Source: Ampullaceana balthica
Taxonomy: Eukaryota > Mollusca > Gastropoda > Lymnaeidae
Assembly (NCBI GenBank): GCA_944989445.1
Contig: CALYLW010000558.1
Location: forward strand, 1 to 64,000
Direction: 5' to 3'
Length of the DNA stretch: 64,000 nucleotides
Shown here: piece after piece, positions 35,123-45,560 of the stretch
How positions within the stretch are numbered: the first letter of the stretch is position 1
Layout of the letters: each line of letters begins with the position of its first letter
Notes under the pieces: generated by a model
What the model saw: only the letters and a program-made list of their open reading frames with translations
The model's database searches: none
What the model was told of the DNA's origin: nothing
Translations under genes and position numbers: made by a program

Positions 35123-35719
35123 CTATGGCGGATTAAGGGGGGGGGGCTGAACGGGCTAAAGCCAGGGGCCCCCGATGATTTAGGGCCCCCAAACTTAGCA
35201 TATTTTATAATAAATGTGGACAAATGTATACATGAATTGCTGAAAATATGATAAATTAATAAAATCTCATCTATTAAAATGATCTCTTTTCCCACACGAT
35301 AGTCTTAGCAGTCAAAAAACCTGATTTGATAGGCTCAATAACAGAAATAAAATTATTAAAGAATATTATATATATATTTTAAATTGACAAACCTAAATGA
35401 GCTCTCGTGGCCGAATGTGAAAGTACTAAGGCTTGTGGTGCAAGCGGTGGCGGGTTCGATCCCCGGGTTGGGGTGTGAATTTTTTTTTCCATGTGTTTTT
35501 TAATTTTATAAATTGTCTTTTACACTCAATTTTAGGATACCGACAAAAAGTTATTTCTTCGAATTCGGTTTCTTCATGAATAATCATTTTGGATGAATAT
35601 TTACAAGTTACAGTCTTATATTAGCTGCTAGCAATCATTTTATCTAAAGGTACACTGGCTGGATAGGGCCCCAGTTTGAATTGCAGCCAGGGGCCCCGTG
35701 CAGTCTTAATCCGCTGCTG
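35123..35719. mobile_element. hAT-like non-autonomous element (GCGGATTAAG ends)
   Basis: The left end reads CTATGGCGGATTAAGG and the right end, complemented, CAGCAGCGGATTAAGACTG. A perfect 8-bp target duplication, CCTAACAG, lies at 35115-35122 and 35720-35727. The subterminal regions carry GGGCCCC runs. A tRNA-like segment lies at 35398-35475. The element is nested in the larger hAT at 33029. Confidence 0.85.
35398..35475 (+). ncRNA. tRNA-like SINE head
   Basis: GAGCTCTCGTGGCCGAATGT, with an A-box-like TGGCCGAATG, is followed by GGGTTCGATCCCCGG, a good B box. A T-rich stretch follows. The layout recalls a class II (Ser/Leu-type) tRNA, but the acceptor stem does not close and it lies inside a transposon. 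I therefore call it a tRNA-derived SINE segment and not a functional tRNA gene. Confidence 0.55.
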
Positions 35720-35954
35720 CCTAACAGGCATGCATAGCCTTGAACTCTTGATTTAATTGTGTGTATTTGTCTTGTTATTATTTCTGGATCAGGATCTTCA
35801 TCATGGATTCCTTTTTCGCTAAGGATTGCTCCATCAAATTAACAGTCTATGACGGTGATGCGTCCATTTCTGAATATTTATATGAAATTGTGTGTGTGTA
35901 ACTATGTTTAGGAAGATTTAGAGTGCAATGTGTTTTATGTAGTTGTTGAACATG

Positions 35955-36017
35955 TTTATAAAGCGCTGTGAGCCCAGCTGTAGGCTGGGGTACTGCGCTG
36001 CGCTATATAAGTGAACA

Positions 36018-36053
<36 letters not shown>

Positions 36054-36055
36054 AT
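35955..36055 (+). mobile_element. LINE/SINE 3' tail with (TA)n
   Basis: TAAAGCGCTGTGAGCCCAGC then TGGGGTACTGCGCTGCGCTATATAA is followed by a TA microsatellite (about 36022-36051). It is the third copy of the tail found at 16975-17030 and 10243-10320. The upstream LINE body was not recognised. Confidence 0.6.
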
Positions 36056-36308
36056 TTTCGCATTACCGACAACGTTGATACATCAAAGATTGTAAAAATG
36101 AGAAATGGCATAAAAATTCAATTTTAATCAAGAAATGGAAGATCTTCTGTTTTGGTCTACCATAAATATGTAGTGTCCTTATTACTACTTTCTAACAAAA
36201 AAAATCTTTTCTATATAGCATCAACATTTTTCCGGGTGGGGGGGAGGAGCGGAAAATCTGGGTTCTGCCCCAGGCGGCATATATCCAAGCTACGCCACTG
36301 CCTTTAAG

Positions 36309-37380
36309 CTGCTCGGACCACGAGTAGGGCAGGGAGACCTGAATTCAGCCCGAAACCAACAAACCCTGGCAGCCAACGCCGTAGTCCGGTTAGGTGTTAA
36401 GTGCTAGTAAAATATGTTTACAGTTGCTGTACGGGTCTTAGACAGAGCATCAGATGCAATGTCGATTATGAAAACCAAAGCACCCGTTGAGGGTCGGGTT
36501 ATCTGAAGCTACCGTTCGCTCACTACCAAAACACTAGTCAGCGGTACCGGTTTAGGGCCAGGAGCGCCAGCACGGATTAGCAAAAGGTACCGTAAAGAAC
36601 GTAGCGGACGCCAGCTCTGAGGAAACCTTCAAATGGGGGTAACACCCTAGGTAGGCCCTTGATTATCCCCTGCCCAGTGGCAAGTCCTTAACCCTTGGTT
36701 GCTGGGAGGGATTTCCGGGAAGACCCATTAAGAGCATTAGGCTCGGGGCTGCTGACTTTCTTCCATATGTAGGTTCATTGACAAAGCGAAGGCAGATTCA
36801 AATTAAATAACAGATAAATTATCTGATAATTAATAATATTCAATGGCTATTAATAATAATTGGTATTTACTGATAACTACAAATAAATATTTCACGAAGC
36901 TATTCAATGGAACAATTATAACTTTAATTTATACATTTCGCCTTCTACAATGAAAATAATGTCCTGATCCTCAGATCCAGGCATGAACCAAAAATCGGTT
37001 CTTTCCCCTCTCATCATTCACATGTGCACACTACACTTCTAACAATACTAGCATGGTACATGTTCCCGATCCTTCGTAATTACTGTCAGCAGAGGCGTAA
37101 CAACGACTTGGCATAGAGACAGTTGCCAAGGGCGCCGAGGGCAAATGTTTCAATAATTATCAATTTATTCTTTATAATTTAGTATTTTCCTTGTTTCTCA
37201 AGGGCGCCAAAAATGAATTAGCCAAGGGCGCGTAAAACCCGGTCACGCTTCTGTCAGATCACCAATTATGACCAAAAGAAATTTCTCACTACTACAATAT
37301 GATTCTACGAGCACCAAACCCGTACTATGCTACAGGGTAACATAATAATAGTAATATAAAAAGTATATGAAATAATATAA
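36309..37380. other. Intergenic stretch, possible hAT-like MITE
   Basis: The interval 37091-37245 begins CAGAGGCGTAACAACG and ends GGTCACGCTTCTG, which could be a small hAT-type MITE. I could not find a clean 8-bp duplication. The GC-richer block 36300-36770 is unassigned. No gene is seen. Confidence 0.35.
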
Positions 37381-37822
37381 AAATAAAATATTTAAAATAT
37401 CTTTTTTTTAAAAAGCACATGCTTTTATTTACATATAGAAAGTGCACTAAAAAGAAGAAAATAAAAAATTTCAATCCGTTAACCTATCGACTGCACATAA
37501 AAGCGTGGGGCGCCCATCACAACTCATTTCTTATTGCAACTACTCTTTTGCATATAGATAATTTTTTCTAATTAATATGATAGTTGCATGTATATGATCA
37601 AAGTTGTGAAACTTTAAATGTTTATTAATATTCATATAAATTTGTATTTATGTTTCGCAGCCTTGTACATGATAGCGAGTTGTGATGAGGGCCCCACGCT
37701 TTTATGTGCAGTCGATAGGTTCACGGATTGAAATTTTTTATTTTCTTCTTTTTAGTGCACTTTCTATATGTAAATAAAAGCGTGTGCTTTTTAAAAAAAG
37801 ATTTTTTAAATATTTTATTTTC
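37381..37822. repeat. Foldback palindrome, copy 2 (complete arms)
   Basis: It is nearly identical to 24956-25366 but with both arms complete. The left arm retains CACATAAAAGCGTGGGGCGC, pairing with GGGCCCCACGCTTTTATGTG in the right arm (37689-37708). It is in the same orientation as copy 1, 12.4 kb away. Confidence 0.85.
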
Positions 37823-37967
37823 TACTTTTTAGTATCAAAATTTTTTTAAATCAATTTTTCGACATAATCAATTCAATTTAATTAGTCAAACTTCGTTGTC
37901 TATAACTTAAATGTGATAGTGGTAAAAAGATAGATTATTAATTACAAATTTATGTATTAAAAAAAAA

Positions 37968-38053
37968 CAGTTTCCCCAACTGAAAATTGAACCCAGTACC
38001 TCCAGGTCGAAAATCCATTACGTTAACAATTCGGCCAACTAGGCTACACAAAT
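37968..38053 (-). ncRNA. tRNA-like SINE head, copy 2
   Basis: This is the same A-box (TAGCCTAGTTGG on the minus strand) and weak B-box arrangement as at 25515-25600, with a handful of substitutions. It is part of the same about 1-kb composite unit. Confidence 0.5.
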
Positions 38054-38234
38054 TCCAGTTGTTCCTCTTGTATTATCATGTCAATTTAGATTTAGTTTCG
38101 TATTACTGAGCTGTTTAACACCTGGAATGTGGTCACCGATGGCTGGTGGTGAACTCCGGTGACATTCACGTGAAAGTCAAGAATAGCACGGATACAGATT
38201 ATATATAAAGATAAACTTAAAAATGCATTTATTT

Positions 38235-38403
38235 AATTACGGTACATTCGATCGATCTGAAATTTTGATACAATGTATTGTCATCCAAGATCTATCTGTG
38301 GTAAAATTTTGAGATCTCTAGGACCATCAGAAGTGGTTTAATTTTACGTTACAAGATTTGACGGATACAACATACAAACAGTGTGAGTTAAATAAAAGCG
38401 TGT
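38235..38403 (+). repeat. Dispersed module R1, copy in the second composite
   Basis: It contains GGTACATTCGATCGATCTGA and GGACCATCAGAAGTGGTTTA and ends in GAGTTAAATAAAAGCGTG. It closes the second copy of the composite foldback, tRNA-like and R1 unit (37381-38403). Confidence 0.7.
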
Positions 38404-39734
38404 AAATATAACAGTCTTTTATTTTGGGGAAGCATTTTTCAGCTAAAAAGCGAAAGTGGGATAGCGAGACAGCAACCCTCTTCTTTATAAAATACAAATA
38501 CGGGTAGTCGAGAAAATAGAAAGCATGATGAATTTTAGTGATGCCTATCAATTTTGATGTTTCTGCTTTAATGACACATGCTTTTCTCTAACTTCTTAAC
38601 AAGAAGAATAAAAAAAAAGGTCCGCTACAGTTTCATAACTCTGTAACTCTTAATCTAATGCGCATGGGCTCCTTTTTTCACATGGAGCATAACATGAAAT
38701 AATATCTCAACAAAAAATGCTGTTTACCTATGTTGACGTCAGACCTAGTGTGTCTAGTCTACCTGTTGCGTGCCACTAATTTTAGTCACAAGATATTTTA
38801 TTTAAAAAATGTAATAAAATTCTTTTTCAAAACAATAACAGGAAATCCCGTTAACAAAACTTTGCACCTTGCCTTCAAGGGGGGGGGTGAGAGTGCAGGG
38901 ATGTTTTACAAATGACGTAAATCGTTATTTTGTTGTGAACGCGAAAACCAACTTGCGAGTCTGGAATAGCTTTTGTTATGTAACTTCTGGACTTTTAAAA
39001 AAATACGACAAATGAACTGGTGTTCACCATCAGGGATGAATCCTTAGAGTTGTGTTACGTACATTTATAGTAATAATAATTATAATAATAAAATAATGTT
39101 TATTTCTTTTGCACTCTTCTCCATTCATGATGAATGCTCATACTCATAGCGGTAAAAAAAACACAAAAGGAAGAAATAGAAAGTCAGAGGCGTTACATAG
39201 CCAAAAAGGAAATGAAGGCAAAAGAGTTGGAAAAAATGAGACAGTAGAATGATGATTGGTAAACAAGCAATTCAATCCTATTGAATCGTATTGTACTTGA
39301 ACAGATGAGTTTTCTTCTTTTTTTTTCAATTCCATATTTTAATAATATGGATATAGCATCAGATTCTTGATAGTTTTGGCAGGGAATCCCTAAGTATAGT
39401 GATGCTACACTTTAGAAACTTCTAGCATCGAATGCTTTTTTGTTTTGTTTTTTTGTTTATCAGAAGACATGAATATTAACACGAGACGGAGAGCAGGAAT
39501 GATAGCAGTGTCAGGCTTCATACAACAGAATGATTTACGATAGGGACTCGGGGCCGTATTCTTCATGCAGGAGTCAGGAGTAGACATTGTGATGTGTCCG
39601 ACAAGGAGCTGAAACTTGGAATTATCGTATCCGAACTCATCATTGTTGGCATTCGTGTAGATCAGAAAAATTTTCTTTATCTGTTTCAGATTTTTTTTAA
39701 ATGCCAAAATGCTTTATATTAGGCATTTTCTTTT
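38404..39734. other. Intergenic stretch with nothing recognised
   Basis: It contains a short G-run at 38880 and an ATT-rich patch at 39068-39100. Minus-strand frames at 39144-39335 and 39405-39707 show no recognisable family. No transposon ends were paired. Confidence 0.4.
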
Positions 39735-39931
39735 CAGAGGCGTCACTAGGGGAGTGCGAGGGACCGGACCGCACCGGGTGATACCATCACTAAGGGTGAC
39801 AGCAAAATGAACATTCTGTATATTCCAGTTATTTGGCACTGGCAGACTCCGGGAAGGTCTATGGGGTAAGTCGTGAGGAGTGACACCATGAGCTACCGCA
39901 CTGGATGGCACCAACCCTAGTGACGGCTCCG
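39735..39931. mobile_element. hAT MITE, CAGAGGCGTCACTAGG family, copy 2
   Basis: It starts CAGAGGCGTCACTAGG and ends CCTAGTGACGGCTCCG. Internal landmarks shared with the copy at 24415 are TATTTGGCAC, GAAGGTCTAT, GAGCTACCGCACTGG and CACCAACCCTAGTGACG. Flanks share a T-rich TTCTTTT on both sides, a poor but plausible target duplication. Confidence 0.8.
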
Positions 39932-40729
39932 TTCTTTTTATTTTGAAAGGCATTTTGTTGTTTGAAGGACTCGATATTTAATCAACATATTTCAAACTAG
40001 CTCCAAATTTATCATATCGCTAGTTAGATCTGTTGTTGGAACAAACAGCTTACAATAAAGTTGGTCAAAAACATCAACAAAAAGACTGTTATTCAAGATT
40101 TATTTTTCTAGATTTTATATATCAATTTTGTTCACACTTATAAAAATCTAGTTTATTTGTCATATAAAAATGTAAAGGACACATTTAATAAAACTCGAAT
40201 GTCATTTAATAGAAAGTCTTTTAAAAAATTTAATAATCATCATTCGAAAGTTAATCACTGTTTATTTTTACATTTTATTTCACAATTAAATTAAATATGC
40301 TTATCCAAATATCATTTAATCTTTAAACAGTGCTCAGTGGGCTTTTATGTCTAATTTTATTAATTTTATAGAAATAATTTTATTTCTAATTACTTATTTA
40401 AAATCGCTACACAAATTGAATTTAAAGATGCTCTTGTACTTGTATTAATTATTTAAAAGGAGCAACAGGCTTTCTCGAGAGTCCAAAGCTCTTTATATTA
40501 TTTCAGTCAATTGAAATTGATCAACTCATTTTGTCCATTTCAATATCAATAGACTGTTTACTAAAATATTCATATTTGATTACTAAAGATTAGTTAAAAG
40601 TTCATCAAATTGCTGATTGCACCATTTCAAAGATTATCATTCTTAATAAGATCGTCTATTTACCCCCCCCCCTTTTTTTTTATTTTTTATAAATTGGAAG
40701 TACTTCTATTTTATTATTATTACACGCTT
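39932..40729. other. Intergenic AT-rich stretch
   Basis: No gene or paired repeat ends are visible. A C-run then T-run occurs at 40663-40690. Confidence 0.4.
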
Positions 40730-40915
40730 TTATTTAAGTCACACTGTTTGTATGTTGTATCCATCCATCCTTCCTTCAACTTCAAATCTTGAAACGTAAA
40801 ATTAAACCACTTCTAATGGTCCTAGAGATCTCAAAATTTTACCACAGATAGATCTTGGATGACAATGCATAGTATCAAAATTTCAGATCGATCGAATGTA
40901 CCGTAATTAAATTAA
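40730..40915 (-). repeat. Dispersed module R1, inverted copy
   Basis: The complement of the R1 core is present (TAAACCACTTCTGATGGTCC-like and CAGATCGATCGAATGTACCG). The minus-strand order matches the plus-strand copies. A fragment AAATAAAAGCGTGTCCTTTT at 41080-41100 is also part of the foldback family. Confidence 0.65.
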
Positions 40916-41592
40916 TCAATTTTTAGTTTATCTCTATTTATCACTATTTAGAATGTATAGTCGTCTGCTAGAGTTGACCTCCACGGCTCACTGGTTTCAC
41001 TCAAGCCCTGGTTTACCGAACTCCCGTGTTTACATCAAGGCCAGGGGAGATCAGCGCGTTTCAGTCTGTAAATGTTTGTAAATAAAAGCGTGTCCTTTTT
41101 TAAAAAAGATTTTTTTACATTTTACTAATTCACCATCAATTTATATTACGTTAAAACTCTTTTATTTTTTTTTATTGTGGAGTGGAATTGGTTCATATTT
41201 CTATTTTTTTTTAAACACAGCGAAACAATAATCTGTTTAGGATTGTGTCACAGCAATTACCAGTTTTAATAATCCTTCTACAAAAACTTTTTATAGAAGC
41301 ACTTTTTTAAAAATTTCAAACTATTGATGTGAATGCTGTGTATAATATATCTGTGCTGTGATATGAACATGACTTGTAAGCATGTTTGGGGTATTATTTC
41401 CCCACAAAATTCACCAAAGATGCTTTCAAAATTGAAGTTTCCAATGGGAAGATATAACGTAATTTACGTAATTAAAGATAAGGGCTTGACTAGAAGAACG
41501 TGTCGCTCTTAAAAGGTGCGTTGCTACAAAAGACCTAGTAATTATATGTTAAATTAAACAAAGCCCAAAGATTCAAAGAGATGAAAATAAGA

Positions 41593-42092
41593 AAAACCCG
41601 TAAAAAAACCAAGTTTTTGACTATAAATCCTTTACGTATGAGACGTAACTAAAAGAATGTTCATTATAACACGCAGCGCAAGACCATCCAAAAATACAAA
41701 ATTGCAGTTGTGTCGTAAAACGTGTTTAATATAATGCGCACCGATCAGGAATAGGTTTATAAAAAGTGTTGTCAGTAAAATACGCACCTTATTGCGCGAC
41801 AGAAAGGTTGTTCAATATAATACGCACCGCGACGCTCCATCTCAAAAAATAGCATGATACATAGGAATAAATAAAATAATCTAAAAAATCAATAATTTAA
41901 TTACGGTACATGCGATCGATCTGAAATTTTGATTCATTGTTTTTATCATCGGTACGAAACTGCCTGCAAAATTTCAGCTCGCTATCTTGCGAGCAAGTGG
42001 GTTAAAAATCGATCAAAAGTTTTGGCGACAAGCAAGCAAGCAAGGTCGGTCGGTCGGTCGGCCGCAGACACCACGAGTTAATATAAAGGATT
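41593..42092 (+). repeat. Dispersed element R2, copy 2
   Basis: This is a near-identical 500-bp copy of 27036-27542, in the same orientation. It ends with GCAAGCAAGCAAGGTCGGTC and a GGTC simple run before CACGAGTTAATATAAAGGA. Confidence 0.75.
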
Positions 42093-42429
42093 TAAAAATG
42101 CTGGTCTATTAATAATTTTGTAATGAGCTCAGTTGACAGAATTAAGCCCGAACCAGCCCAGCTATGCGTTGTCTTTCCTGTCTATTTATAGAAACGCCCT
42201 GACACGACGTGAACAAGGTTAAGTCACTCTTTATTTTGTTTGAGAAAACGTTGGTTTATTTCCCCTCAGCTAGTTGTATTTCTTTTTCTTTGACACGAAC
42301 GACTACAAGAGCAGCTTATTCTTAGCAAGGTAGCAACGATTTACATGCGGTTTTTTTAGAGGCAGATAAATTGTCTTATTACAGTACCGAATACATGATA
42401 CCGCCTAAAATCGTTGGCTGCGCGTGATA

Positions 42430-42660
42430 CAACCGCAGGGGGGGACACACATCTGAGGGGCCCCACTCCTGTGGGGGGACACACATCTGAGGGGCCCCAC
42501 TCCTGTGGGGGAAACACATCTGAGGAGGCCCACACCTGAGGGGGACACAATTGTGTGAGGCACCAGCACCAGAGGTGGACACATCTGAGGGGGCCCGCAA
42601 ATGAAACGACACATCTGAGGGGCCCCCTACCTGTAGGGGATACATCTGAGGGGTACAGTA
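42430..42660. repeat. Degenerate about 32-bp minisatellite
   Basis: About seven or eight imperfect copies are built on GGGGACACACATCTGAGGGG plus CCCCACTCCTGT. They are GC-rich in contrast to the surroundings. Open minus-strand frames here are products of the repeat. Confidence 0.85.
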
Positions 42661-43108
42661 TAAAATCATATAATGACGTTGCGCCACTCGCCTGAGGCCC
42701 CGTGTACTTTCATAGGCTTAATTAAAGCTATCCCATTTATTTTGGGCCTCTCTCAACTTCCTTCCAAATATGCGCCCCTCAAGCTTTGATCTAGTTGCAT
42801 GCTCAGATCTTTGGACCTTTCGAAAACTGTAGGATCTGTTTGAGTTACTTCCCAGACACAATGAGATGCATCATGAATTCAGTGTCTATTATATTCTATT
42901 GCAACCGCCCGTCCTCAAGGGACGATGACTCCTGCTCCTCTTCCCCCCCCCCACCTTTCTCCGGACTCTTCTCTCTTCACTCCTAGATACGTGGGTGGAC
43001 TGACCCCCTCACTTGAATGCCCTCACGCACTTTTGACCCCCAGAGGGTGCGCTCCTCGGCATCGTGAATAACAAATAACAAAAACAGCTCAGTGGTATCC
43101 ATAAGAGT

Positions 43109-43114
43109 TTTATT
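43109..43114 (-). terminator. Candidate distal poly(A) signal of PAN2
   Basis: On the minus strand AATAAA is followed about 20 nt later by TGTTTTTGTTATTTGTTATT, a good U/GU-rich downstream element. To its right the sequence is free of recognised transposons as far as the PAN2 stop, which fits a 3' UTR of about 5.1 kb. Transcript evidence would be needed to choose between this and the proximal signals. Confidence 0.35.
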
Positions 43115-44070
43115 ATGTTAGGACAACAATCAACATGACAATAAAGATTTTCCATTTTGTTTTCTTTCTCTGGGGAGGGTTTAGTGCACATATAGCGGTA
43201 CCATCTCATTCCTACCACTTCTTTCTAGCTTGAGTAAGGGACGTTATTCACAGACGCGTATAAGCCAGTTTTTTATATTTATATATATATATTGTTTAAA
43301 TAGCCAGTAGGGAATACGTGTGCATTAGTCAAAGGTTATTAATTTAGATTTGTATCTCTCCTATGTTAGTAACTCTTACACCATACTTGGTTACAGAATA
43401 TTAAAATAAGTTTTATGCTGAACAGTTTAAAATACTGTCACCATAGGTTACTTAGCACAAACATTTTGAGAGGTCACACAGAAATATGCCAAGATAAATA
43501 CTTCTGAATGGAAACAATTCTTATTTCAAGTTCATTCAATTGAGAGCAATATTTATAAACCTTCACACTTGCTTGCCAACATGAACATAAAAACACATGG
43601 TACTTCTTTTTATTTCCTTACATGAGGCCATTTTCAATATTATACAAATCAAATTTTAATAGAAGCATTCAATTAAAATTGAGGCAAAGTCTGGATATTC
43701 CAATAATAATGATTTTTTTAAAAACAACTACTGAGTATCTCATGAGTGCAATACAGTCATCTTTAATACACAGCTTTGTACAGTCAATCATTACATGTAC
43801 TATAAACAATTGTCTCATGTTATAAGCAATGATCCAGCTCTATCATAACATGTACTATAAACAATTGTCTCATGTTATAAGCAATGATCCAGCTCTATCA
43901 TAACCCCTTCCCACCAACAATCTATCATTAACTTTCTCATAACTTCTCTCTCTTTTTTACCTCATTGCCAGAGGGAAAGGATTTTTAAATTTAACAGGTT
44001 AAAAAATGCAAACAAATTTTGGCATCTTCTGTCATCAAACATCTGTCATTCACTGCCCCTTGTTCCATGA

Positions 44071-44365
44071 CATGTACTCACATGTTTTGTACACTTGACC
44101 AATAAACTGTACAACTGTAACAAGCCAGTTGTCCATGTACTCACATGTTTTGTACACTCGACCAATAAACTGTACAACTGTAACAAGCCAGTTGTCCATG
44201 TACTCACATGTTTTGTACACTTGACCAATAAACTGTACAACTGTAACAAGCCAGTTGTCCATGTACTCACATGTTTTGTACACTTGACCAATAAACTGTA
44301 CAACTGTAACAAGCCAGTTGTCCATGTACTCACATGCTTTGTACACTTAACCAATAAACTGTACA
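44071..44365. repeat. 63-bp minisatellite
   Basis: About 4.7 copies of a 63-bp unit start CATGTACTCACATGTTTTGT and include GACCAATAAACTGTACAACT. Copies are almost identical. The unit is 21 codons long, so three frames stay open; these are not genes. Confidence 0.95.
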
Positions 44366-45059
44366 ATTAAATAAGAAGCCAGGCTGTAAGCAAACATGAT
44401 CTCATTTCTGAGTTTACTCTAAAAAAAATTGACTATGATTTTTTAGTTTTGTTGACATAAGATACACTGTATATTAAAAGCAAAAAGCAATTTTAAAAAA
44501 ACAACACATTTTTAAGTTCTTTCATGTGTAATTTTTTTAAATATATTATGAGAGGAAGTGGAACTCTTTTTAAAAAACTTTCTATTCCTTCAAACTTGTG
44601 AGTTATTTCAGATACAGTTGTTGCCCTTTACATGAGTTGTTTTTTTAATGCAGAGACTAATCACAACAGAGTGTAAATACACCTATTACCTCAGGCGGGA
44701 ATCCAAGTACATGTATTTTAAAATACACAATTTATTTAGGTGTTATGACAACAAGCACTCTATGATAAAGAAACTTTAAGTACTAAATTCCAACATGTAT
44801 TTGCCAACATTGAGACCATTACCTCTTAAGTTTACTTTACTCTGGGGAACTTTGGAAAAATGTCTTCTGATAAAAAATTCTATGAAATATCTAATGTAAA
44901 CAACTGTACAACAGGAAACAAGGGTTATACAAAGACAGTAAATAAAAAGAAGCTGACATTTTGTTGAAGTTGAAATTTGTTTTGAAAGGTAAGGATCAAT
45001 GTGAACATTCTCTAATGGTGTTAATCCACACACCTTATGAGAGTCTTGTCATTTTAATC

Positions 45060-45560
45060 ACAGGTATTTTATCATTCCAAACTTTAGATGAAGTTAAAGA
45101 CTTTCCCAACAGTCAAATGCCTGCAGCGACTCTTGGTTTTCACCCAAAATCCGGGGCTCTCTGGAGTCAGACAGTAAGTGCCATACAGGAGACAATGGTA
45201 AAACATCCTGGCACTGGGGGACTGAGTGATCCTGCAGGATATCATAGGTCATGCGGAGGTGAGGCTGTAGGAGACGGCTGACAGTTTTGCAAGAGAAGGT
45301 GCAGCCCAGCCCCAACCCCACCTACTCATTTGGGAGTAAAATCATGGCCTAAAGACCATATCTGAGAGAAATGACAGAGAGCTTTACTGGGAAAAGCTGA
45401 GACTGAGCAAAAACTAGCCCTGGTGGAAACTGCCTTGTAGCAGCCAGACCCTCATCATTCAGATGAGGACTGAGCACCGTGCCCAACATCTAGGCTCACA
45501 CCTGGACACCACAAGGTTATGTGGCAACACTGAGAAAACGATGCAGGGGTTAGTGATTAG
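45060..45560 (+). pseudogene. GC-rich patch, possible decayed retroelement fragment
   Basis: The patch is clearly richer in G+C than its neighbours. On the plus strand near 45440-45540 one frame reads QTLIIQMRTEHRAQHLGSHL then LCGNTEKTMQG. This vaguely recalls the RT-x-H-x-x-L motif and zinc-knuckle end of jockey-like LINE proteins. Stops interrupt other parts. The call is weak; it could equally be an unrelated GC-rich sequence. Confidence 0.25.

Larger units (their letters stand above)
33029..36300. mobile_element. hAT transposon, CAGTGGCGTAGC family, decayed
   Basis: The ends are CAGTGGCGTAGCGAG and the complement of CAGTGGCGTAGCTTGG. An 8-bp target duplication matches at seven of eight positions (CCTCTAAG 33021-33028; CCTTTAAG 36301-36308). 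The 3272-bp interior has no open transposase frame left. A PIF/Harbinger-like MITE (34524), a smaller hAT (35123) and a LINE tail (35955) lie inside. This terminal family is shared with the element at 7416. Confidence 0.8.

Noticed and set aside
35398..35475. Functional Ser/Leu-type tRNA gene
   Set aside because: The acceptor stem does not close, and the segment lies inside a non-autonomous transposon; better read as a tRNA-derived SINE part.
42356..42687. Cys/Pro-rich open frames with CPPQ/PSDVC repeats
   Set aside because: They arise from the degenerate GC-rich minisatellite and lack splice or start support.
44046..44370. Three overlapping open frames of about 100 codons
   Set aside because: They reflect a 63-bp (21-codon) tandem repeat.
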